Assembly (NCBI GenBank): GCA_037176725.1
Contig: JAZBRS010000076.1
Span: 119,617,001 to 119,681,000 of the forward strand
Origin: Posidonia oceanica
Lineage: Eukaryota; Streptophyta; Magnoliopsida; Alismatales; Posidoniaceae
Length of the DNA stretch: 64,000 nucleotides
Direction: 5' to 3'
The notes beneath the pieces are model-generated. The model did no database searches, was not told where the DNA came from, and saw nothing but the letters and a program-made list of their open reading frames with translations. Each line of letters starts with the position of its first letter. Position 1 is the first letter of the stretch. Made by a program: the position numbers and the translations under genes. Positions 47,882 to 57,130 of the stretch are shown here, in pieces.

Positions 47882-48741
47882 CATTTTTCTTCTTCTTTCA
47901 ATGGGTCGGCAACACAACACCCTAATGGTGGCTTCTGAATTTCCCAGCCAAAACCACCCAAATTCTCCCATCTCCGACCAACCCAGAGCTAGCCCCGGCC
48001 TACCCGAAGCCTTGCCAAATCAGCCTAGCCACCACAGTCGCCGTCCGAGCCACAACAAACCGAAGAGAGCCGCCAACGTCGAGGAAACAACACCAAACTT
48101 CTTCACAGGTAAGTATACTTCTCCCCGTAGCTTAGAACTTGAATCTCTATATCGTGGATGCTTGTTTCGATGCGTTTTATCTGAGTTTCCTTGCATGTGG
48201 TCACTATTTTATCGCCAAGTTTTAACTCCAGTGATGGGTTCACCCGCACAGGCCGACGGCCAATGAGTGTGTGGTGACCCATCCCTGAGTATGAGTTTTC
48301 TTACGTTGCATGTCCAAGCCTCGACCTCCCTTCAACCCTCCGATGCACCCTCAGAGTGTGACTTGGGTTAACAGCCTCTCCCATGGTCGACTGGCCTGAG
48401 TTCGTTGGTGCAGTCCCATGGAGGACGGGGAAGAGTGGCCACTGGTTGTTTTACCATTTATTTACATCCCTGATATCCTCCTGATCTCTCCAAACCTCCA
48501 CGATGAACCACAATCGAGCTCCATGGGCTCCCGGCCGCTCCAATGGCCGAAGAATCCATCAGATTTCGGCACCGAGCAAGTGGAGGTGGGTGGAGCAATT
48601 CAGAGGCTCATTTTCCATAATTTTTGCATGTTTATGTTCATGGTTGCATGCTCTTGCTTAATCGACGACTCTTTATAAGTTTTGAATCGATTTGGATGTC
48701 TAATTCCGCCATGGGATCAGTCGAGTTGTAGGATGCTGATA

Positions 48742-49503
48742 CTGGTGCGTCTTACGTAAGACGCAGGCCAAGCTAGCGTCTTACGCCCCCTGTTCTGTTT
48801 TATTGTGTCTTTCCCCACAGAATCCTTTTATATTTTCTAATGTTTTATTCATGCTGCATAATGAGGTTTTAATCTATTCTTATCATGTTTCCATCATAAA
48901 AAGCATTTGATAAAAAGCCTGTCATGATTTCTGAGATTTATCCTAAAAAAACTATTTTTTTAGGTGTAAGACACGAGAGCTACAGCATCTTACATAAGAC
49001 ACTGAAGAGCACAACGTCTTACACCTCTGTCAAGATTTTCCCTTATTTTTCCTCATCAAAAGGATTTTGTTGATATCTGAGGTTTAATATGTGATGCCAG
49101 AGTGTTCTTTAATCTTATTTCTTGTCCAGTTCATTTCATAAGATTATTTGACAAGATTACAAGCTATTTTCCTTGGTTTCACTTGGAAGCCAATTGTTGG
49201 GTGTAAGACACAGATCCTGTAGCGTCTTATGTAAGACACAAGGATCCTAACGTCTGACACCCCAGATAGCCATTTTAAAATATTGACTTCTGAAATGTTT
49301 TCAACCGATTTGGAAATTGATTCCAGAATGCATATCGTGTTTAAAAACCCATTTTCAATGATATTTTGTCTCCCATGAGCATTGGCTTCTGTTTATTCCT
49401 TGTTAGTTTAGCCACTCTGTGAAGTTTCTATTTTTTTTGTGTTAGACGCAAGATCATGTGCGTCTTACATAAGACACTGGTGATCCTAGCGTCTAACACT
49501 TCC
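48742..49503. repeat. Four palindromic modules, 238-bp spacing, in LTR C
   Basis: The core palindromes CTTACGTAAG (48751), CTTACATAAG (48989), CTTATGTAAG (49226) and CTTACATAAG (49464) are 238, 237 and 238 bp apart. Modules 3-5 add outer arms, for example GGTGTAAGAC at 48963-48972 with GTCTTACACC at 49016-49025. DNA between modules is much less alike. This looks like an old tandem repeat in which only the palindromes stayed recognisable. Confidence 0.8.
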
Positions 49504-50045
49504 AGTAAACTAGACCCTATTTTGAAGCCTTTCAACATCGGTTTTGAGTCTATTTACTTTGTTTTGATTATCCAACATGGTCTGCATGTCTATAGTGGCT
49601 TTAAGGCTTTCGATCTTTGTTTCTTGACATGTTTTCAAAGGCATTTAACATATTTTCAAAGGTATTTAGCATGATTTACATGGCATAGTATTATCGCCCT
49701 TCGGCGTACAGCAAATGGCATTAAGTTGCCTACATTAGCCACAAATGAGCGGAATAGCCTAGAAAGACCGACTCTCTCGGGCGCATGGGGGTGCCTAATA
49801 CCTTCCCCATGCGTAACAGGAGTCCTTGCCCAATCTCTGGCCTGCAATGTCCTTATGTCATATCATTTACATTGTTTTATCATTTTGCATGTTTTCTGGT
49901 TTTCCTCATCTTTCCGGTTTTCAAAATAGACTAGGTGGTGACTCCAATGTTTTGTTTTGTTTTCTTCAGCTTTTGCCTATTTTCTTTACATCTTTTTGCC
50001 ATGACCCGTGATTCGGCAATCAAGCTGTTCGATCGCATGGTTACA

Positions 50046-50050
50046 CCCAG
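50046..50050. repeat. Target site duplication CCCAG, right
   Basis: Identical to 47362-47366 on the other side of solo LTR C. Confidence 0.85.
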
Positions 50051-52391
50051 CACACACCCCACCTAAAACACACCCAAAGGAACTCGACAACAATGCTGAG
50101 GAACCAAGCATGACCATACCGTAAGCAATCAAACATAGGCATTTATATGGATGCCACAACACAACAACAGGGCAACACACTATTGCCCAGCAAGTAACAA
50201 AACCTTTAAAACATGCCTTTGAAATCACTTTTCCTTTTCTTTCAAATCAAAACTATATGCATGCCTTTCAAAAACTTTAATGCACACTTGAAATGGCCAC
50301 TCTAGCCAAATCAAGCCCGAAACCACACACACAACCACACAGTCTGATTCCATGCACTCTCTATGCAGACCAGACAGCCAATGACGTTTGAATGCCCTCT
50401 ATTGCATCCACAACACGCAACACAACAAGCACTAAAGCCGAAAACAAAGCCACACTGACCAAACCACAATGCCACATAAGCACAACAAAAACCATAAACC
50501 AACAATAAGACACTGCTCAATAAAACACATGGTCTACTTTAGACCAAAGCCTAATTTCGTGAATCAGGGCACAACAAAAGCCACAATGCCACTCTAGCAC
50601 AACCTCAACCACAAGCAACAATGTGTCGTGTTACCCGACGCCAAGTAGCCAACACTGGCCACAAGCAGCCACCGAAGTGCACTGCACTACCATGGAAAAC
50701 CACCCTGTGGAGGAGTCTGCCCATCCAAGCGTCCTCCCACCTGAAGGACCCTCAAAAGCTAACCCTACCTGGGAAAGTTGCTCTCCCCAGCTGGGCAAGT
50801 TGTCCTCTCTCTGAGGACAAACCACAGGGTACGCCCTCTCGGCGTCCTAGCTCAGTGCTCGAGCTTACGGAGGCACCACCCCTTAGGCTCTGACAGCACC
50901 CACCAACACCTCGGTGCCCGTAGCAATCAAGGTATCATGTCCAGCTACACAAAGGTCTCATACCCCGTGAGTCCGCTGCCACGACACCACTAGGTACGGA
51001 CAGTACCTTGAGTCTCGGCACCCGAGATGAACGAAGTAAATCCTAACACAGCCGGCACCTTGACTCGCAGATTTCAGCCTCAGCCTTGTGAACGACAATC
51101 CAAAGGTATCATACCCCAAGGATCTAACGAACACTTGCCTACGACCTCTTGGTCTCACCACAAACAGAAAACACTTTCCAAAACATTTGCAAAACTATGC
51201 ATTTTCCTTTCCACAACTCTTTTGGAAAACCATTTCAAAACCATTTAAATCACATCTCAAAACATAGCCCAGACAACTCCTCCATTAGACCCAGAAAACC
51301 ACACCAAGGCCAGAACAATGGTCTCGAAGTCCCATTCAACTTACAAGACCAGACTACACCTAGAACTCTAAGTGCTGGTGCCAAAGTGTAAGATGCCTAC
51401 TGGCCTATGTCTTATATAAGACATAGCCAGCTCAGTGTCAAACACCCAAACGGAACCACTGAATACTTCATTCAGTGCACCACACCTAAAACCATACCAA
51501 CATCTAATTCTAAAATTTAACATGATCCCTAATGTCCATCTAAATCATTTACGGGGGAACTTAATATTTCTAAGTTCTATAGTCTTTTATAACAACTACA
51601 AACTAAAGGGAAACTTACTAAATTATTTTAGACATTCCCTACAATCATTCTAATGATTTTCCTAATAATTATTATGCCATAATTACCTACGAGGTTAATA
51701 TAACACTAAACATACTAAAAACCACCATAAACAAGTCATTAAGGACTCAATTACAATTTATCATGTAAATAAAGGGCTGGAAAACAATTCACACAAAAGA
51801 CATGGACTGAAAAGCAATTTAAATATAAAATTAGAGACTTAAATGCAAACTAAATATAAAGCTAGAGACTAAAAAGTAATTTTCACAAACTCAAGAACTA
51901 AAATGCAAATATAATATAAAAGTTATGGACTGAAATGCATATTTCACTAACATGAGGGCTAAAATGCAAACACACATCACAATCCACACTATCATGCTCC
52001 TAGCATCACAATGAGTATAAAAAGAAAGAGATCTCGAGGTGTGTACCTCCACCGGTGACGTCGACGGCAACGACGCATCCCTTCTCCTCCTCGGCAAGCT
52101 CTGGATCTCCTCCTCCTCTTCTCCACCTAGCTACGGCGATGGCGACGGCACGGCAATGGTGAGCTTCCCCCTCTCCTCCCTCACTCTTCTCTGTCTCTCC
52201 CTCTTTCTCCCTGTTTCCCACTCACTCTCTCTCCGGTAGAAGAATGAGAGAAATAAGAAGAAGGGGGGAAAAGGGGAAAGAGGGGAGAAAAAGTGGCGTG
52301 CGGAGGAAGCCAAGCCCGTGCAAGGTTGCGAGCACACAAAACACAACCACGCAACTACTTAAAGTTCAAGTGGCTCATGCAAGAGGAGGTC
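50051..52391 (-). mobile_element. LTR D, remaining part after the solo-LTR insertion
   Basis: The sequence continues LTR D beyond LTR C. It contains a palindromic module like those in LTR C (core CTTATATAAG at 51411), repeated GGACTGAAATGCA-like words at 51770-51970, and a CTC/CGCC-rich leader-like stretch at 52030-52240. The true LTR start is not clear; the unit ends at or before the Copia-like fragment at 52392. Removing LTR C gives an LTR of roughly 2.6 kb. There are no convincing genes. Confidence 0.5.
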
Positions 52392-52647
52392 TGTTAGAAA
52401 ATACTCCAAATGTATATTTTATTTTGATGATAAATATGATATGATTTTAAATGCTTAACATGATTATTTGAGAATGATATAGCATGATTCAATATGAGAT
52501 GCCAAGGAAGAACAAAGTGATTACAATCATATTCAGAGCATCCAAGAAGACTGAAATATATGCTGAAGGATAGAAAATCAGCATGTATGCAATCTGGTTA
52601 TAAATGTTGTAAATTTATTTATGATTGCTTGTAAAAGATTGTTGTAG
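52392..52647 (+). mobile_element. Copia-like LTR fragment
   Basis: Starts TGTTAGAAAATACTCC and continues with TTTATTTTGATGATAAATATG, typical of LTR starts in the SIRE/Maximus type of plant Copia elements. It is cut at 52647 by LTR B, which probably inserted into it. The assignment rests on this start alone. Confidence 0.45.
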
Positions 52648-53282
52648 TGTGGAATTTGGGGGGGGGGGGTGTTTCAAGAAGATGTCAACGCCTCCACGTA
52701 CGTCGTCAACTCTGTTGTGATCGCCACTCGCCTTTGGGTAGACAAGACTCCTGGGGGGAGATTATGATGATGTGGATCCTCGAACCACTAGATCGACGGC
52801 TGGATGTCGTCTAGCAGCTCCCTCGTGCTACGTAAGCTTCTTCCTTCCCTTCAAAACAAAATAACATAGATCTAGATTAGTTCAAGTGTAGTAGTCAACA
52901 ACAGAAGTAAATGAAACAACATGACTAAAAAGAAGCAAATACTAACCAGGGGTTGTTCCCCGCATGCATATGCTATGGGTCCTGTGCTAAGGAATGAAAA
53001 AAGAAATGAAATAAACAATTTGATTGGAGGAAGATACTCCCTTTCACCCTTATGCTGAATGCAATGAAGTTGAAAGGAGGCACGGTCGGAGCTCCGGCGT
53101 AGTTGGGAATATCTGGAATGAAGATGGGAATTGGGTTTCCCTCTTCTGAAGTTGGGAGATAGAGCTTCTGGGTTGAAGACTCTAGCTCTTAAAGGTGGAG
53201 ACTTAACACTGACAGGGTGGTTCCTTTCTCAAAAATTCCTCTCTCAAAAATTCCGACCCTCAAACCACTGGCCTAGGGGGTC

Positions 53283-53290
53283 TATTTATA
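53283..53290 (-). promoter_or_regulatory. TATA box of LTR B
   Basis: The minus strand reads GTCTATAAATAGACC, a strong TATA box, at the matching position to TATAAAAAGG in LTR A. Confidence 0.65.
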
Positions 53291-53340
53291 GACTCTAGGG
53301 GGTGAGGACAGTTGGAGTTCAGAAAATTCTAGAAAAAGTG

Positions 53341-53820
53341 GCAGTTAGGTTTAGTCGCCGGTTCAGGTGGCGACTAAGGCTAGCAATCGCTCAATCAAAG
53401 TGTGGGAAGCCCCGGGAACGAGGCCACGACTGTTAGTCGCCGATTGAGCTGGCGCCTAACGGTCGAGGGGTAGTGGGAAATAACTGTGGAAAAACGGTTC
53501 AAAAGGAGCCACGATTGTTAGTCGCCGCATGGAGTGACACCTAATGGTCAAGGATCGTGGGAGAGACCGAGGTAGTTCCACAACCACTCAGCTGCCTGAT
53601 GATCTGGCACCTGAGGGTTGAGGGGATAGTGGTGAGCAACCGCTGCCCATGATCGCCCAGTCGCCTTTCCAGGTGGCATCCTCGTGGGTCGCCTCCTCAG
53701 ATGGCTTTTGACTGGGCTGCCTCTGATGTCGACTTCTGAAGCAGTCGGCTAGGCAATGGGTGACGGTCTTAGTCGCCTCTCTAGGAGGCAACTACCTGAG
53801 TCGCCTCCCTAACTGGCTAC
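53341..53820. repeat. Tandem dyads (AGTCGCC...GGCGACT) in U3 of LTR B
   Basis: TTAGTCGCCG occurs at 53351, 53433 and 53518 (82-85 bp apart). Each is followed after 8-10 bp by an inverted arm such as GGCGACTAA or GGCGCCTAAC. Further degenerate copies continue to about 53820. Similar dyads occur outside the LTR at 55020-55080 and 56750-56950, upstream of the antisense genes. Confidence 0.65.
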
Positions 53821-54177
53821 TATCAAGCTTAGGTCACTTCTAGCCCTTTTCCCGGGTTTTGGTCAGAGGAAACAAGATAGAAGGCTGGGAAACTACAGAT
53901 AGTCTATGAAATCAAGGAGGCATCTCTATTAACTCAAATCTACTACGAATCTGAGTAGAAATGAAGGATACCTAGGGTTCTCGGACTTGCCACGAGCCTG
54001 AGTGAGTTAGCTCTGCCACGGCCAACAACCTGAGTCTAGGTAGGATCAAGTGATGCTTTGAAGAAATCAAGGAACATCTGGAAGACGTGTCATCAAAACT
54101 TAGGCACGAGACTTGGGGCGCCTCAAGGTTTCTATCCTCAGAAGAACTCTCAGAAATGCGAAAATAGGATATCTACA

Positions 54178-54190
54178 GATGCCCCTCTTT
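54178..54190 (-). promoter_or_regulatory. Polypurine tract of element B
   Basis: The minus strand reads AAAGAGGGGCATC directly before the LTR start TGTAGATATCC. Upstream, a CTTGGAC...TCCAAG hairpin matches the one near the tract of element A. Confidence 0.75.
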
Positions 54191-55147
54191 GGAGTTGATC
54201 TTGGAAAAAGATCGGGTCCAAGGCAAGAACGATGTCCTATTGAGCATTTCCTAAGAAGGGGAGCTCCATCTCAAACAATTTGCCATTGAAGTAGCCAAAG
54301 AAAAGACAAAAAGAGGGTTTAAATTGCCATCAAATTGGAGACTCAGGCATGGAGGGGTCAAGTCGGTTTCGGATCTTGTGTCGCAGTCGAAGTCATGACT
54401 AGGTCAACCATGTGTGTTCTAACGGGCAAGTACTAAGGAGGAAATCGCAGGATGTTATTCCAGCATGATCGAAAGGAGAGTGTGACATCTTGTTTGAGAC
54501 TTCACTCGGATTGGAATTGATAAGAGGATAGGTATGAACTGAGTTGGCTCTAGGAGAATCATATGCCTGAAGGGTTTCTAACACTCTTGAAGAACGATGC
54601 TCTGTCCGTGCTCCACTTCCAATGATATGAGAAAATGCATGGATGCATGATTCAAACATGCTATGATAATGCAAGGTCAACACGCAATGCAATGAATGGT
54701 CCATATGCTAGGTTAGGCCGGCGGGGTACGGTTGGTCCCAAACTATATGGACATATGCAAAATGAATGAATGCAATTCGTTGTGGTCAAGTGTTTTCCGT
54801 CCCAGAGTGTGACTAGCACTCTCTGAAAATGACCGTCGTCCCATAGCTCGATTTGGCAAGTAAAGAGGTTCCGTGCAAAGAGAACCGAGTGAGGGAGTGA
54901 ACCCTTCATTTGCCAACCCGATGTGTCGTCTGGTGTTCACAGTGGTTGCGGCAGGTGGCACGTGAACTCAAGGCAAGAGTTCACTTCTCGACTTCGCAGT
55001 AGTAGATAGTCTGTTCTAATGGGTTAGTCACCTCTTGACTGGGCGACTATGCTAGTCGCCTGTTGTTAGGGCGACCCGCGATCTCCTGGCTTATTTAGTC
55101 CAGAAACCGTTTTAAACCTTGATTCTTTTGATAAGTGGAGATAAAAG
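54191..55147 (+). promoter_or_regulatory. Spacer and presumed promoter of antisense gene 1, element B
   Basis: Homologous in inverted orientation to 43730-44458 of element A up to about 54960. After that it contains AGTCGCC-type dyads (55020-55080) just before the start of antisense gene 1. I see no gene and no obvious TATA box. Confidence 0.45.
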
Positions 55148-56564
55148 ATGGCCGTCCTTGCTTTTCAAGAAGCATTCTGCACAAGTAAACCCCTTATCTT
55201 GACCATGAAGCTTCCTTCCTTCTCTTCTTCGACCTTCCAAGTGAAGAGGGTGGTTGATATCCCCAACCATTTGATGAAAGCTATCTGGGATGACTAGGTA
55301 TGTTCTTCTCTTTGTCTTTGCATGCTTTTCTTTGTGGCTTTGTCTCTGAATGTTGCTTGTTTAGGCCGTAGTGAACCTCACGGGATGCCCGGACTTCCCC
55401 AATTCTTTCCAGTATACTCTACCGTGGGTGCCTGGCTTGATCAATTGAGCAGCGGATAACAAGCATCTCTTCAGGTGCAATGGTTTTGACAAGTTACTTG
55501 ATTTGATTCGCATGCCTGTGCCTTGGCCATTGTTGCATGCCTTGATGGCTTTCTGGAATGGTTCTTCTAACACCTTCAATCTTCCTTGTGGGGAGAAGTT
55601 GATCACATGTGAGGAGGTGTCCTCTTTGCTTGGGTTGGCGATGGAATCTACTGAAGTTGCAAATGATCGCTTCGCTATTTCTGTTGAGACAGTGGGCTCC
55701 AGGAAGATAGGCGGGTATTTAGCAATGGATCAGGAGGCTAGCAAGGCTTTGATGCACTCAGGGAGACTCTTTCTTCGAGGCTTGTGGGAGGTTCTTAGCA
55801 CTAGGCAACTTGCTGAGGCTGAGCTGAGGAAGTGCTTGTTTGTAGCAATCGGTGGCCTAACCTTGTTTGCAGACGCAAATTTGACAATGGATCTTCACCA
55901 TGTGGATCTCCTGATGTTGGTGGCTGTTCGTCCCGACTTGTGCTTGGCTCCTGCTGTGTTGGCTTACACCATGGAGGGGCTCACCAGTGCCTCTTGTTCA
56001 GAGAAGTTCTTTGGTTCTCCACTACTGCTGCACAGGTGGTTCATGTCTTATTGTTGTTGTGATACAGATTTTGCCAGCCTGAGCTTCCATGACTGCATTC
56101 TCCGTCTGGGACACTTGTCACTACAGGATTTTGACTTTGTTCCGAAGCTGCCTAGAGCTCATAAGGTGCGGGTAATGAGCACAGTTCATAGTAACCTTGA
56201 GCTCGTCCTGGTGGGTGCCACATCGTTAGTGCTGTATCCCATCCATCGTTGTCCACGTCTGCTGAATCAGGAGCTAGTTGTCCAGGCTGATGTAGTGCTG
56301 ACCCCTCCGATCCGCGTTCGCAGGGAAGACGGTGACCGAGATGAGAGGATGGTCCTGGAGTACATAGCACACTGGGTTCACATCGGCAGGCGAGTGTCTT
56401 TAAGTGTGCCTCGGCTTTCTGCAACTGCTCGGGAGTCCCAGGAGTTGAAGTACGTGAAGTGGTATGCACGGTGCTGCCCCACTCCTCAGAAATATGCTGA
56501 TGATAGGCGGGAATTCCTGAAGATGCTTGGGCTCAACCGCTCGAGCATGGCAATGCATGGCTAA
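55148..56564 (+). pseudogene. Antisense PMD-like gene 1 of element B, 2 exons, broken
   Basis: Exon 1 is 55148-55297 (ATG at 55148), the intron is 55298-55364 (GTATGT...TTTAG), and exon 2 is 55365-56564. The two exons are in frame. Two stops interrupt them: TAG as the last codon of exon 1, touching the splice donor, and TGA at 55446-55448. The rest (about 370 codons) is open. Near 55520-55650 the protein has WPLLHALMAFWNGSS, then FNLPCGEKLITCEEVSSLLG, which matches the PMD pattern of a hydrophobic stretch, Trp, then a GE.(T/I)IT..(E/D)V..LLGL motif. The remainder is Leu-rich and unassigned. It has no counterpart in element A. It runs antisense to pol, in the same direction as PMD gene 2 about 570 bp downstream. 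Confidence 0.65.
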
Positions 56565-57130
56565 TTATGTTTTTAAATTTTAATTTGTAAGTTGAGTTGA
56601 ATCATGTCTTAGTTTTTAAGTTTAAGTTTGGGTTGAATTATGTTTCAGTTCTTGAATTTGAATTTGGGTTGAATTACGTTTTAGCTTCTAAATTGTGTTT
56701 TGTCATTTGTTAATGTATAGGTTTGTGTTTTGGAGGGGAATTAATGGATGAAACCCTCTACCGTTGTTAGCCGCTGCTCCGTGTGGCACCCGAGCCAATC
56801 GCCTCTTTTTAGGGCGTCTAGCGTCGCGCCTCCTCAGAAGGTTCGAACTGAGGCGGGAAGGTTGGCATGCGAAGAAACTGAAAGGTCAGTCGCCGATTGC
56901 AGAGGTGTCCGACTGAGTTGCCTCTTCTTTTGGCGACCAGGGTTTGGTTCAGTAGCAAAATTGGACTGTTACCCCCTTTGTTTCAGACCTTCCAAATGCT
57001 TCTTTCCCACCTTTCTTCCTCCTCCGGCGATTTCCCCTCTGTCCAGCGACCTCCTCCGGTGGTGCGGCAGCGTCCAACGAGCTCCAGCGGTGAAGCGGCA
57101 TGATCATCCTCCCTCGTCCTCCTTCCTCTG
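56565..57130 (+). promoter_or_regulatory. Spacer between antisense genes 1 and 2, element B
   Basis: The first part (56565-56730) is T-rich with a repeated TTGGGTTGAATTATG-like word. The second part (56750-56960) has AGTCGCC/GGCGAC dyads and then a C-rich leader that matches the 5' leader of the antisense gene in element A. It is the presumed promoter of gene 2. Confidence 0.45.

Larger units (their letters stand above)
47367..50045 (+). mobile_element. Solo LTR C, 2,679 bp, Ty3/gypsy (Tat/Ogre-like)
   Basis: Begins TGTAGACACCC, ends CATGGTTACA, and is flanked by perfect 5-bp repeats, so it is a complete LTR without an internal region. Such solo LTRs arise by recombination between the two LTRs of an element. 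A TATA-like box lies at 47874-47881. Near the 3' end (49756-49842) it has the U5 block shared with LTR E and then GGTGGTGACTCC. The middle contains four palindromic modules at exact 237-238 bp spacing. It is inserted in LTR D. Short frames such as 47901-48266 have no recognisable homology. Confidence 0.88.
52648..54177 (-). mobile_element. 3' LTR of element B (about 1.53 kb)
   Basis: On the minus strand it starts TGTAGATATCC at 54177 and ends ...AAATTCCACA at 52648 after a long C run (plus strand G run near 52660). It is clearly related to LTR A but diverged by substitutions and length changes. A TATA box is at 53283. Its U3 (53340-53820) holds a series of dyads built from AGTCGCC and GGCGACT words. 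Confidence 0.82.

Noticed and set aside
56152..56469. Minus-strand 105-codon frame
   Set aside because: It is a shadow of exon 2 of antisense PMD-like gene 1, which has the recognisable motif.
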